DNA of 64,000 bases from Cytobacillus purgationiresistens (GCF_030813235.1 NZ_JAUSUB010000015.1:62001-126000); one strand, 5' to 3'; counted from the stretch's first letter, positions 25,414-33,828 are shown. Numbers and translations are program-made. The notes: generated by a model from the letters alone, not told the origin.

Positions 25414-26164
25414 ACGGAGAAGTAAGAAGGGTAATCATGAGGATCATATTGATGAATCCTGGCTGCTTCCATATGCGGATTTACTTACCTTGCTCGTTGC
25501 TCTATTTATCGTTCTATTCGCTATGAGCTCTGTCGATGCTCAGAAGTTTGAAAAGCTTTCCCGTTCATTTAACGAAGTATTTTCAGGAGGGACGGGTGTA
25601 TTAGATTTCCCTAGCCCGATGCCAGATGGCAATATGGAACCGATAAAAAAGCAATCCATTCCAAATGATTATATGGATAAGGAAAAGGATCAGGAAGAAT
25701 TAAAAGAGCTTCAGATGAAAGTGGAGACATACATTGATGATAAGGAGCTTACAGATAAGCTAGAGACATCATTAACCACCGAAGGCCTATTAATCACAAT
25801 AAGAGAAAATGTCCTATTCCATTCAGGAAGTGCAGATGTGAGATCTAAGGACTTAAGTATTGCTCAGGAAATCTCAGACCTGCTAGTTATTAATCCACCT
25901 CGAAATATCATTATTAGCGGCCATACAGATAATGTTCCAATCAGGAATTCTCAATATGAATCAAACTGGGAATTAAGTGTGATGAGGGCAGTCAATTTTA
26001 TGAAGGTTCTTTTAAAAAATAAAGAATTGAATCCTGCATGGTTTAGTGCAAAAGGGTTTGGAGAATACCAGCCAACCGCTGATAATCTTACAAATGAAGG
26101 GAAATCAAAGAACCGCCGTGTAGAAATATTAATTTTGCCTAGAAGTGAAGTAGAAAAAAATTAA
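25406..26164 (+). CDS. motB: Flagellar motor stator protein MotB
   Basis: A 252-residue stator subunit. A short basic cytoplasmic N-terminus is followed by one membrane helix (YADLLTLLVALFIVLFAM) carrying the proton-binding Asp in P-Y-A-D. A periplasmic linker includes the F-N-E-V-F-S-G-G-T-G-V-L-D plug region. The C-terminal OmpA/MotB peptidoglycan-binding domain is at ~125-250 (ISGHTDNVPI, then SNWELSVMRAVNFMKVLL, KNRRVEILILP). It anchors the stator to the wall. Two terminator hairpins follow. Confidence 0.94.
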   Translation: MSKRRSKKGNHEDHIDESWLLPYADLLTLLVALFIVLFAMSSVDAQKFEKLSRSFNEVFSGGTGVLDFPSPMPDGNMEPIKKQSIPNDYMDKEKDQEELKELQMKVETYIDDKELTDKLETSLTTEGLLITIRENVLFHSGSADVRSKDLSIAQEISDLLVINPPRNIIISGHTDNVPIRNSQYESNWELSVMRAVNFMKVLLKNKELNPAWFSAKGFGEYQPTADNLTNEGKSKNRRVEILILPRSEVEKN

Positions 26165-26198
26165 AGATGCATCCTGCTAAAGAGAGCTGCATCTTTAA
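26161..26198 (+). terminator. Terminator of motAB
   Basis: TTAAAGATGCA / TGCATCTTTAA (26161-26171 and 26188-26198), overlapping the motB stop codon. Confidence 0.7.
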
Positions 26199-26211
26199 CT
26201 ATTATGTTATA

Positions 26212-26246
26212 AACATCATCTGAGAATAATCAGGTGATGTTTTTTG
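26212..26246 (+). terminator. Second hairpin downstream of motB
   Basis: AACATCATCTGA / TCAGGTGATGTT around a short loop, followed by TTTTT on the + strand. It overlaps the 3' end of the converging MFS gene. Confidence 0.65.
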
Positions 26247-27441
26247 ATGGCTGAATAACGTTTCCATTCCAGCTTACTTTTCTCCCATGAAGGAAATAAT
26301 AAGCGATTAAAGCAAGTAACACTACACCGCCTAGTATGAAATAAAGAGATGAAAATCCTGTATACACAGCAATTACACCTAATGCATATGAGCCTAATCC
26401 GATTCCGGTATCGAAAAAGGTGAAGAATGTGGATGTAGCAAGTCCTCTTTTTGCAGGATCTGCGTTTTGAATGGCAATGGTTTGTAAAGCAGGTGAGAGA
26501 TTTCCATAGCCAAGCCCAATTAATCCGCCTGCAAGAAGAAAGAAAAAGGTATTTGTTGCTTGACTGAGCAACAACATTCCGACTGCAAATAAAATAATTG
26601 CGGGATAAACGATTCGGTTTTCGCCATAAATATCAAACCATCGCCCAGTAAACGGCCGTGATGCGATAGTAAAAGCTGCGTAAACGACAAAGAAAAAGCT
26701 TGCAGCTTCCATTAAACCTAACTCATTTGCATAGATGGAAATGAAGGAAAGCACGCCTGAATAAGCCAATGCTAAAATTCCACCGACAATGGCAATGGGT
26801 ATCGCTTTTGTCTCGAAGAAACTTGACAGAGAAAAGTCTTTTTTCTTTAAGGCATGTGGTTCAGATGATACGGCTGCTTCGGGAAACCGCACGATGAATG
26901 ATAATAGTAATGCAATCACCGTCATGATAAGACAAAGCGTAAACACCCAAGAGAAATTAGCATATTGGACAATCGTTAACCCGGTAAAAGGACCAATAAC
27001 CATCGCCAAATTCATGAAAAGAGCATAATATCCGAGGCCTTCACCTTTTCTTTTTTCAGGGATAAGATCAGCAACGATCGCTCCAGTGGCGGTTGTCGCC
27101 ATACCAAAACCGATGCCATGGAAAAATCTTAACGCAATTAAGAAAGGAATTGAATCTGCCCATTGGTAAAACAAGCTGGAAAAGAAAAAGATAAAAACGG
27201 AGAAAAGAAGAATTTTTTTTCTGCCAATCGAATCAATCCATTTTCCTGTAAAGGGTCTGCATAGTACGGCTGAAATTAGAAAGATGCCTGTAACTAAACC
27301 AACTGCTGATTCACTACTATTTAAGTCCTCCAATACATAAATTGGAAGAGTAGTTAGCAAAATATAAAATACAACAAATAGAAAAAAACTAATAAAAGAT
27401 ATGCCTAAAAAGTCTTTTGTCCATAAAGATTCTTTCTTCAT
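26230..27441 (-). CDS. MFS transporter (drug-efflux type)
   Basis: A 403-residue major facilitator with 12 predicted helices. Motif A appears after TM2 as G-K-W-I-D-S-I-G-R-K-K, and again in the second half as G-R-W-F-D-I-Y-G-E-N-R. The TM4-TM5 region (R-F-F-H-G-I-G-F-G-M-A-T-T-A-T-G-A-I-V-A-D-L-I-P) is typical of YwfA/YfcJ-like efflux carriers. A marR gene lies directly upstream on the same strand, 60 bp away, so export of a compound sensed by that regulator is likely. The substrate is unknown. Start supported by TAGGAGGACATC. Confidence 0.88.
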   Translation of the reverse strand: MKKESLWTKDFLGISFISFFLFVVFYILLTTLPIYVLEDLNSSESAVGLVTGIFLISAVLCRPFTGKWIDSIGRKKILLFSVFIFFFSSLFYQWADSIPFLIALRFFHGIGFGMATTATGAIVADLIPEKRKGEGLGYYALFMNLAMVIGPFTGLTIVQYANFSWVFTLCLIMTVIALLLSFIVRFPEAAVSSEPHALKKKDFSLSSFFETKAIPIAIVGGILALAYSGVLSFISIYANELGLMEAASFFFVVYAAFTIASRPFTGRWFDIYGENRIVYPAIILFAVGMLLLSQATNTFFFLLAGGLIGLGYGNLSPALQTIAIQNADPAKRGLATSTFFTFFDTGIGLGSYALGVIAVYTGFSSLYFILGGVVLLALIAYYFLHGRKVSWNGNVIQPSKNIT

Positions 27442-27501
27442 GATGTCCTCCTAACGTAATGAGGTCAGGTGACAATGAGCCAAGCTGATTGCCGCCTGAC
27501 T

Positions 27502-27918
27502 TTATTCCAAATTATTTTTTAGTTTTTTCATGGTGTTGAGGAAACCATTGATTTCTTCTTCATTAACGTTCTCGAGCGTAGCTTCTTCTGCTTCCCGCAC
27601 CGCATTTATCCATTTGGGATATTCATTGTCAGAAGCTGCAGTTAATTGAATCATTTTTTCGCGTTTATCGTTTCCAGTTGCACGATTGATCCAACCAGAT
27701 TTCTCCATTCTTATTAAGGTTCTCGTCATCGTTGGCGCCTCTACTCCCAAATAGAGAGAGATTTCTTTTTGAGATAGTGCACCATCTCTTTTTAAAAGAA
27801 AAATGATGCTCCACTGTGCAGCATACAATCCAAGTGGAACAAGTTTTTCATTCAATAATTTTGAATAATGGCGTGATGTTTGGTTAATAGAGTGAAAAAG
27901 TTCGCTATGCTGATTCAT
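27502..27918 (-). CDS. MarR-family transcriptional regulator
   Basis: A winged-helix regulator of ~138 residues: L-F-H-S-I-N-Q-T-S-R-H-Y-S-K-L-L-N-E-K-L, then the recognition segment L-S-Q-K-E-I-S-L-Y-L-G-V-E-A-P-T-M-T-R-T-L-I-R-M-E-K-S-G-W-I, and the wing with N-D-K-R-E-K-M-I-Q-L. The frame is open to a TTG at 27930, but GGGG seven bases before the ATG at 27918 makes that the best start. It precedes the MFS gene (same strand) and has a palindrome in its promoter region, so it probably represses both. Confidence 0.88.
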   Translation of the reverse strand: MNQHSELFHSINQTSRHYSKLLNEKLVPLGLYAAQWSIIFLLKRDGALSQKEISLYLGVEAPTMTRTLIRMEKSGWINRATGNDKREKMIQLTAASDNEYPKWINAVREAEEATLENVNEEEINGFLNTMKKLKNNLE

Positions 27919-27938
27919 TGACATCCCCAATTCATAAA

Positions 27939-27958
27939 ATAGTTACCTAGCTAACTAT
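27939..27958. promoter_or_regulatory. Palindromic MarR-type operator
   Basis: ATAGTTACCTAGCTAACTAT, a near-perfect 20-bp palindrome about 20 bp upstream of the marR start. It fits the 16-20 bp dyads bound by MarR dimers. Confidence 0.65.
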
Positions 27959-28106
27959 AATCGAAAAATAGGTAAATGTCTATTAAAAGTTTCGCATAAC
28001 GAAATATATAATGCTTGATTTATTTATAAACAAAAGTCTATAATGTAAACAAAAGTTGGTTTATTAAAATGAAAGATTAACTTTTTAAGTTAGAATAATG
28101 TCTAGC

Positions 28107-28170
28107 TCCAGCGTCTACCCCCTTTATGGTCTAAGCCTGAGGGTGAGCAAGGCGCTTGCGGTTTTATTAA
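28107..28170 (+). repeat. Dispersed-repeat-like sequence in the psuK leader
   Basis: TGTCTAGCTCCAGCGTCTAC through AAGGCGCTTGCGG. It shares the opening GTCTAGCT and the general organisation with the tandem repeat at 34740-35120, and has the form of a repeat I remember as scattered in Bacillus genomes. It lies directly upstream of the psuK ribosome binding site. Confidence 0.45.
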
Positions 28171-28183
28171 AGGGGGGAATCAA

Positions 28184-29281
28184 ATGAATGAAAAAGAAGC
28201 GGTCATATTGCAGTTAATAAAAGAGGATCCATTCATCTCCCAAGTAGACCTAGCAGCTAAAACTGGCCTTTCACGCTCAGCGGTTGCAGGATATATTTCC
28301 TCGCTGACAAAGCAGGGGAATATTCATGGAAGAGCTTATGTGCTTCCGAATAAGAAAGATATCCTTTGCGTCGGGGGATCGAATATAGATAGAAAGATCC
28401 AAAGCATTGAAAAGCTGCAGGCTGCAACTTCCAATCCGGCCCAGAGCTCACAATCTTGTGGTGGAGTGGCTAGAAATATTGCAGAAAATCTAGGTCGGCT
28501 AGGATCGGATGTTTCCTTATTAACTGCAGTTGGCGAGGATCATGAAGGCAGCTGGCTAATGAAGCAAACCGAATGTTTTGTTGATATCACACCTTCGCAA
28601 GCATTGGCGGATCAAACGACAGGTACCTATACAGCGGTTCTTGATAATGAAGGTGAAATGGCTGTTGCCCTTGCAGATATGTCTATCTATGACAGCATCA
28701 GTCGAGAGTTCATTGAAAAAAAATGGGGTTATTTTGCATCAGCTGAAATGGTCATTTTAGATACAAACTTTCCTGCTGAAGTGATGGAGCAAATCATTAC
28801 ACGATGTGAGGAAGATGATATTCCATTATGCATCACACCTGTATCTGCACCAAAAGTAAAGAAGCTTCCTGGCATCCTTAATGGCGTAAGCTGGCTCATT
28901 GCCAATAGAGATGAAGCGGAAGCCTTATCAGGCATTGAAATTACGCAGGAGGGCGACTTTTTTAAATCCGCTGAGCTAATTATGCAAAAGGGTGTTGAAA
29001 GAGTTGTCATTACAAGAGGCGATAAAGGGCTTATTTACTTTACAAAAATGGGAGAAGCAGGCGTCATTCTACCTCCAAAAGTAAAGGTGTCAGATGTAAC
29101 AGGAGCCGGTGATTCTCTTGTTGCAGGGATTATTTACGCCCATTTAAAAGGGATGGATGTAGAAAATGCATGTAAAATAGGCATATCATGTTCCAACTTA
29201 ACATTACAGTCGAACGAAACAGTGAATCCTAGTTTAAACCATAAAAGATTACAAGAAACTTTCCAAGAGAATTTTTTATAA
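28184..29281 (+). CDS. psuK: Pseudouridine kinase with N-terminal helix-turn-helix (PfkB family)
   Basis: A 365-residue protein. Residues 1-58 form a winged-helix domain (VILQLIKEDPFISQVDLAAK, T-G-L-S-R-S-A-V-A-G-Y-I). The rest is a PfkB/ribokinase kinase with the N-terminal G-G-S-N-I-D signature, S-C-G-G-V-A-R-N-I-A-E-N-L and the catalytic V-T-G-A-G-D-S-L-V-A-G-I loop (Asp as base). YeiC-like proteins of this layout phosphorylate pseudouridine to its 5'-phosphate. The adjacent psuG, 15 bp downstream, supports this role. A strong AAAGGGGGG ribosome binding site precedes it. Confidence 0.9.
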   Translation: MNEKEAVILQLIKEDPFISQVDLAAKTGLSRSAVAGYISSLTKQGNIHGRAYVLPNKKDILCVGGSNIDRKIQSIEKLQAATSNPAQSSQSCGGVARNIAENLGRLGSDVSLLTAVGEDHEGSWLMKQTECFVDITPSQALADQTTGTYTAVLDNEGEMAVALADMSIYDSISREFIEKKWGYFASAEMVILDTNFPAEVMEQIITRCEEDDIPLCITPVSAPKVKKLPGILNGVSWLIANRDEAEALSGIEITQEGDFFKSAELIMQKGVERVVITRGDKGLIYFTKMGEAGVILPPKVKVSDVTGAGDSLVAGIIYAHLKGMDVENACKIGISCSNLTLQSNETVNPSLNHKRLQETFQENFL

Positions 29282-29296
29282 GGAGACGATGAGACA

Positions 29297-30115
29297 ATGA
29301 CAGAAAATTGGTTGGAATACTCAGAAGAGGTATTGGAAGCAAAGAAAGAATATAAACCGATTGTGGCGCTTGAATCAACAATTATTTCACATGGAATGCC
29401 CTATCCGCAAAATGTAAAAATGGCAAAAGAAGTGGAAGAAATTATCCGCCAAAATGGTGCAGTACCTGCGACAATCGCTATTATTGATGGCAAAATAAAA
29501 ATTGGCTTATCGGATGATGAGCTTGACTTTTTAGCTACAAGTAATGATATTGCAAAGGCTAGCCGCAGAGATATCCCTTACTTGGTAGCTACAAAAAAAC
29601 ATGGGGCTACAACTGTTTCGGCAACGATGATTTGCGCACAGCTTGCAGGTATTGAAGTCTTTGTAACGGGCGGTATTGGCGGTGTTCACAGAGAAGCAGA
29701 GCGTACAATGGACATCTCTGCAGATCTGCAAGAGCTTGCTCAAACAAATGTTGCAGTAGTTTGCGCAGGTGCAAAATCCATCCTTGATATCGGATTGACT
29801 TTGGAATACTTAGAAACACATGGTGTACCAGTGGTTGGGTTTGAAACTGATATGCTTCCAGCGTTCTATACACGTACAAGTCCATTTAATGTGAATTATA
29901 GAGTAGATCAAACAGAAGAAGCAGCAAACTTAATCAGAGCGAAATGGGATTTAGGCTTGAACGGCGGCATCGTGATTGCTAATCCAATTCCTGAAGCAGA
30001 TGCAATGGATGAAGAAGTCATTACAAATATTATTAATCTGGCACTGAAAGAAGCAAAAGAAAACTCGATTAACGGAAAGAATGTTACGCCATTTTTACTC
30101 GGTAAAGTGAAGTAA
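29297..30115 (+). pseudogene. psuG: Pseudouridine-5'-phosphate glycosidase, premature stop
   Basis: PsuG (IndA-like fold) splits pseudouridine 5'-phosphate into uracil and ribose 5-phosphate. Conserved blocks are [35 protein letters not shown], then [12 protein letters not shown] and [10 protein letters not shown]. The frame ends at TAA (30113-30115) after G-K-V-K, giving 272 residues rather than ~300. In the same frame the next codons read L-T-E-G-K-S-L-I-A-N-I-A-L-V-K-H-N-A-V-V-G-A-Q-I-A to a second stop at 30206-30208, exactly the family's C-terminus. A single GAA-to-TAA change explains it. Whether the shortened enzyme works is unknown. Confidence 0.85.
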
Positions 30116-30208
30116 CTAACAGAAGGGAAGAGCTTAATAGCCAATATTGCATTAGTTAAACATAATGCAGTAGTAGGAGCTCAAATAGCAGTTGACTTAC
30201 AAAAATAA
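30116..30208 (+). pseudogene. psuG: Severed in-frame C-terminus of psuG
   Basis: Thirty codons plus a stop in the same frame as psuG directly after its premature TAA, encoding the conserved final helix and strand of the family. Its intact state argues that the stop is recent or a base error. Confidence 0.75.
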
Positions 30209-30215
30209 TTTATTT

Positions 30216-30253
30216 AACAGTTCATCCGATTAATCGGGTGAGCTGTTTTTTTA
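30216..30253 (+). terminator. Terminator of the psuK-psuG operon
   Basis: AACAG(T)TCA(T)CCGAT with ATCGGGTGA(G)CTGTT and a T-run. Confidence 0.75.
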
Positions 30254-30283
30254 CATTAAATCTTGGCTGAGGAGAGCTCAGGT

Positions 30284-30652
30284 TTATAAAGAACGGTGTA
30301 TAGCAGTTCTGAATTTTATAGATTTTGATTCATTAATTAGTTCTTTTTGCTTTAAATACTTCATAAAATCCAAATATTGAATAAGTTCTCTTTTCGTAAC
30401 TCCTTGTTCAATTCCTCTGTTAATAATGGAAATCCATTCATCATCGATTCCATTGTTTCTTTGGTAGAGTAATTCTTCTACAGTTGTTTCCAATGAGTTT
30501 GCAAGTTTTGCAAGAACATGAAGAGAAGGATTTTGCTGGATTCCTCTTTCGATATAACTAATATATGATTTGGAAACCTCAGCTTTTGCTGCTAGCTCAT
30601 TGATAGAATACCCCTTCTCTTTACGTAAAGTCTTTAATCTGTTTCCAATCAT
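30284..30652 (-). CDS. SinR-like XRE-family regulator (second copy)
   Basis: A 122-residue protein with a SinR layout. Residues 1-62 are an XRE helix-turn-helix (MIGNRLKTLRKEKGYSINEL, AAKAEVSKSYISYIERGIQQ, NPS). Residues ~70-105 form the SinI/SinR-type dimerisation region (D-D-E-W-I-S-I-I-N-R-G-I-E-Q-G-V-T-K-R-E-L-I-Q-Y-L-D-F), followed by an extra basic tail. It is a paralogue of the gene at 31555-31875 and could be SinR-like or SlrR-like. It lies on the reverse strand behind the psu operon. Confidence 0.85.
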   Translation of the reverse strand: MIGNRLKTLRKEKGYSINELAAKAEVSKSYISYIERGIQQNPSLHVLAKLANSLETTVEELLYQRNNGIDDEWISIINRGIEQGVTKRELIQYLDFMKYLKQKELINESKSIKFRTAIHRSL

Positions 30653-30899
30653 GAGTTTAAGCTCCTTTATAGTATTTTTTTCATTATAACGAACGATAAA
30701 AAAAGAATAAATAAATGAAATATTGAGTAAATGAGTGAAAGAGAAAGGATTATTGCGAAAATCGTTCTTTATAACGCAAATTCTCCATTCTTTCCTATTT
30801 TATAAAATAATTCAAATGAACTATAATTTACTTATCGTTCTTTAGTGAGAACATATATAAAACAGTATAAAGAAAGACTGTTAAGAAGGTGTGCAGGAC

Positions 30900-31112
30900 A
30901 TGTTATTGAAGATTTGTTTTCGATGTAATCGCCCATCATATAGCAGCAGTGAGATGAAAGGCTGGAATTGTCCCTATTGTCAGACTAACTTAGATCATTT
31001 TCCTAACTTTCCAACAAGGATGTTAGAAAAATGTCCCAATAGAAAGGGTTATGAGCTGAAAGGTGATCATTTGATTCAAAGCAAATCCCCTATTATTCAA
31101 AAAAGTATATAA
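30900..31112 (+). CDS. Small zinc-ribbon protein
   Basis: About 70 residues with a four-cysteine rubredoxin-like knuckle pattern: I-C-F-R-C-N-R-P-S-Y-S, then W-N-C-P-Y-C-Q-T-N-L. A third region (LEKCPNRKGYELKGDHLIQ) follows. The start ATG at 30900 is preceded by AAGAAGGTG; an in-frame GTG exists at 30891. The family is not one I recognise. It lies between the two sinR-like genes, in divergent orientation to the upstream one, and could be part of the same regulatory locus, but this is only location-based. Confidence 0.6.
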   Translation: MLLKICFRCNRPSYSSSEMKGWNCPYCQTNLDHFPNFPTRMLEKCPNRKGYELKGDHLIQSKSPIIQKSI

Positions 31113-31337
31113 AACATTCAATTGTCGCATTTTGCAGGAAAATGAAGAAAGAAAATCTCTCATTTTCAGACTATTTGGAGTTACAATAGAAATATATTAC
31201 AAAATCAGTTTGAAAGTATCCGTAAGTGTAAAATGACCTAGGCATAAAGTAGAGATAATAGGGAATCAGCTACATTTAAGAGTAAAGAGCAACCTTGATG
31301 CAGATTGCCTCGTTAAGAGTCTTATTTTGGAGGGATA

Positions 31338-31481
31338 ATGTTGAATGATTCTCTAAAGGCATTTGAAAATATTGACGCTGAATGGTTGCAACTCATTTTG
31401 GACGCGAAAAATTTAGGTATAGACAAAGAAGAGATTAAAGTATTTCTTCAGAAAGAATTTAGAGAAAGTAAAGCGCTTTAA
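31338..31481 (+). CDS. sinI: SinI-type anti-repressor
   Basis: A 47-codon gene with a textbook ribosome binding site (TTTTGGAGGGATA). The product contains the SinI signature D-A-E-W-L-Q-L-I-L-D-A-K-N-L-G-I-D-K-E-E-I-K-V-F-L, which parallels the dimerisation segment of SinR (D-S-E-W-M-N-I-V-K-E-A-M-E-S-G-V-S-K-E-E-F). SinI binds SinR through that segment and frees biofilm genes from repression. It converges on sinR, with a strong hairpin between, instead of preceding it in an operon as in B. subtilis. The sequence TGTCGCA at 31123-31129 is one mismatch from a 0A core. Confidence 0.88.
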   Translation: MLNDSLKAFENIDAEWLQLILDAKNLGIDKEEIKVFLQKEFRESKAL

Positions 31482-31484
31482 AAG

Positions 31485-31524
31485 AAGCCCAAAGGTCTTT
31501 ATTTAAAGACCTTTGGGCTTTCAT
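31485..31524. terminator. Bidirectional terminator between sinI and sinR
   Basis: A 17-18 bp stem, AAGCCCAAAGGTCTTTA and its complement (31485-31520), with only a tiny loop. Confidence 0.85.
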
Positions 31525-31554
31525 AATGGTAAGAGTTTATAAGTATCAGATGCT

Positions 31555-31875
31555 TTATTTATTATTCACTTTCCATTTATTAAAATCTAGGAATTCTTTA
31601 AACTCTTCTTTCGAGACGCCAGATTCCATTGCTTCTTTAACAATATTCATCCATTCTGAGTCTAAATCATCTTTATTTATTTGCTCATGAATTAAATGGT
31701 CGACGGGAACATGTAAAACGCCAGCAATTTTTTCTAGAAATTGAATAGAAGGGTTTGTTTGAAGGTTTCTTTCTAATGAACTTAAATACGATTTTGCCAC
31801 ACCAGCTTGATCTGCTAATTCTGACAATGACATTTTCTTATCTTGTCTCATCTTTTTTACACGATTACCAATCAT
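31555..31875 (-). CDS. sinR: SinR biofilm/motility master regulator
   Basis: A 106-residue protein with the XRE helix-turn-helix at 1-60 (MIGNRVKKMRQDKKMSLSEL, ADQAGVAKSYLSSLERN, Q-T-N-P-S) and the SinI-binding/dimerisation domain at 70-100 (D-S-E-W-M-N-I-V-K-E-A-M-E-S-G-V-S-K-E-E-F-K-E-F-L-D-F). It matches B. subtilis SinR in length and layout. SinR represses matrix operons and is antagonised by SinI. Its gene is on the opposite strand to sinI, so the two are set by separate promoters here. Confidence 0.9.
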   Translation of the reverse strand: MIGNRVKKMRQDKKMSLSELADQAGVAKSYLSSLERNLQTNPSIQFLEKIAGVLHVPVDHLIHEQINKDDLDSEWMNIVKEAMESGVSKEEFKEFLDFNKWKVNNK

Positions 31876-32012
31876 TCATCTCACACCTTATCTATCTTTC
31901 TTTGTTGGTAACAATATCATATCAGAGAATACGCTAGCATATATTCTATGTTACCTTTTGTACAAAAAATTTAATCTGGTAGTATTTTATTTGTAATAAT
32001 GTGAACAAAAAA

Positions 32013-33068
32013 TTAAACTTGAAGATTTTCTTCTATCATTAGTTGTTTTAAATGGTCTATCGCGGCATCTAAATCATCAGCATAAATAGGATAGAAATCT
32101 CCTTCATATTGTTTAAGCGTAAAGGTATATCTTGGGTCATAATAATGCTCTAATAAAAGAGAGATCAATGTATAATAGTTATGTTCATTTATAGCAGTTT
32201 CAATCAAACAGATGATTTCTTTACCCTTTATCCGCTTGATAATTAAAGATATTCCTTCTGCTACTTTGTCTGCAAACCAAGCCTCCTTCTCATAGGGAAT
32301 AACATATTCTTCATAAATTCGCATTACTCGGGTTTCTAAACTTGCATGCACATCAATATGAAGACCATTTTGCTTAAGTTCAAGCAGCTTATCTGGCTGC
32401 ACAACCCTTCCTATTCTTTTGCTTTCTGCTTCCATAAAAGTAAATGGTGCATGTTTCTTATTAAGTAGTGATTGAAATAATGAAGCATCAAATGTTTTTT
32501 GATTGTTAGCATTACCCAATCCAATATGACCGAAGATGGAACCCCTGTGGTTCGCTATTCTCTCTAAGTCAAGAACAGGGTAGCCATATTTTTCTAGCCT
32601 ATTTAATATTCGTGTTTTGCCTACACCAGTCATTCCGTGTAAAACAATGGCTTTGGGGGGAATTAATTGTGGAATTTCATCCAATATATATTGTCTATAT
32701 GCACGGTATCCACCAATTAACCGCGGAAAAGGTGTACCAGCGTATTCTAAAAAGGTAGTAACTGCTTTGCTTCTCATTCCACCGCGCCAGCAATAAATAA
32801 ATGGTTGATAACCGTTTTTACTGAGAGCTGTCACCTCTGTAAGAATAGATGGTATTTTTGGAGAGACGACTTCCATTGCTCTCCATTTTGCTGCGTCCGC
32901 ACCTTTTTTTCTATATAATGTTCCAATTTCAACACGTTCATTGTCTGAGAAGAGAGGCACATTAACTGATCCAGGAATATTGAAATCATTAAATTCTAGT
33001 GGTGATCTAATATCTACTGGAATCATTTTGTCCAAATTCATAAGATCTTCCACAGTTATTTCTTTCAT
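32013..33068 (-). CDS. mnmH: tRNA 2-selenouridine synthase (rhodanese + P-loop)
   Basis: A ~351-residue two-domain protein. The N-terminal rhodanese domain (I-P-V-D-I-R-S-P-L-E-F, then the active Cys in F-I-Y-C-W-R-G-G-M-R-S) is followed by a P-loop domain with G-M-T-G-V-G-K-T. This is the SelU/MnmH/YbbB enzyme that replaces sulfur with selenium at the wobble 2-thiouridine of tRNA (and can geranylate it). It needs selenophosphate made by SelD, not encoded here. The frame reads on to 33101, but GGAGG six bases before the ATG at 33068 fixes that start. Confidence 0.9.
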   Translation of the reverse strand: MKEITVEDLMNLDKMIPVDIRSPLEFNDFNIPGSVNVPLFSDNERVEIGTLYRKKGADAAKWRAMEVVSPKIPSILTEVTALSKNGYQPFIYCWRGGMRSKAVTTFLEYAGTPFPRLIGGYRAYRQYILDEIPQLIPPKAIVLHGMTGVGKTRILNRLEKYGYPVLDLERIANHRGSIFGHIGLGNANNQKTFDASLFQSLLNKKHAPFTFMEAESKRIGRVVQPDKLLELKQNGLHIDVHASLETRVMRIYEEYVIPYEKEAWFADKVAEGISLIIKRIKGKEIICLIETAINEHNYYTLISLLLEHYYDPRYTFTLKQYEGDFYPIYADDLDAAIDHLKQLMIEENLQV

Positions 33069-33152
33069 CATTTGCCTCCGAAAATTACGGTGTGACATCA
33101 TTATATCTAGTTCATTGAGGGAAATCTATGGTTCTGAAATAAGCAACTATAG

Positions 33153-33178
33153 GTTTTAAGGATGAATTTTTAGGGAAA
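33153..33178 (+). promoter_or_regulatory. Sigma-B-type promoter for the DJ-1/PfpI protein gene
   Basis: GTTTTA (33153-33158), 14 nt, GGGAAA (33173-33178), about 45 bp upstream of the start codon. Confidence 0.6.
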
Positions 33179-33220
33179 CCCTCATAATAGTATTATATTT
33201 CTAATGAGGAGTGACAATCA

Positions 33221-33736
33221 ATGGGAAAAAAAATTGCTTGCTTAATCACAAATATGTTTGAGGACTCTGAATATACAGATCCTGCTAAGAGCTATAAAGA
33301 GGCAGGTCATGAGGTAATTACTATTGAAAAGGAAAAAGGGAAATCAGTAGAAGGAAAACAAGGGAATGCAAACGTAAAGATAGACAAAGGAATCGATGAA
33401 GTAAGTGCAAATGACTTTGATGCTCTATTCATTCCAGGAGGGTTTTCACCAGATATTCTTCGTGCGGATGATCGTTTCGTGCAATTTACGAAAGAAATGA
33501 TGAATGCGAAGAAGCCTGTCTTTGCCATTTGTCATGGACCACAGCTATTAATTACTGCAAAAACTCTAGAGAATCGAGATGCAACAGGCTATAAATCCAT
33601 TCAAGTCGATATGGAGTATGCAGGTGCGAAAGTTCAGGATACAGAAGTCGTTGTTTGCCAAAATCAGTTAGTTACTAGTAGAACACCTGATGATATTCCT
33701 GCATTTACAAAAGAGTCATTGGAATTATTATCTTAA
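33221..33736 (+). CDS. yfkM: DJ-1/PfpI-family general stress protein (YfkM type)
   Basis: A 171-residue single-domain class I glutamine amidotransferase-like protein of the DJ-1/PfpI family. The nucleophile elbow is F-A-I-C-H-G-P-Q-L-L with Cys and following His, and the conserved Glu lies in the first part (ITNMFEDSEYTDPAKSYKEA). Members act on damaged or glycated proteins or as chaperones; the exact activity is open. In B. subtilis yfkM belongs to the sigma-B regulon, and a sigma-B-like promoter lies just upstream here too. It is the first gene of the conserved yfk block. Confidence 0.85.
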   Translation: MGKKIACLITNMFEDSEYTDPAKSYKEAGHEVITIEKEKGKSVEGKQGNANVKIDKGIDEVSANDFDALFIPGGFSPDILRADDRFVQFTKEMMNAKKPVFAICHGPQLLITAKTLENRDATGYKSIQVDMEYAGAKVQDTEVVVCQNQLVTSRTPDDIPAFTKESLELLS

Positions 33737-33828
33737 AAGATATTTTTGAAAAACCTTTCCTTCAGCGATAATATTAAATAGAAGACTGTAATATTCTAAA
33801 GTATATATAGATGAAGGAAGGTCGTTAT

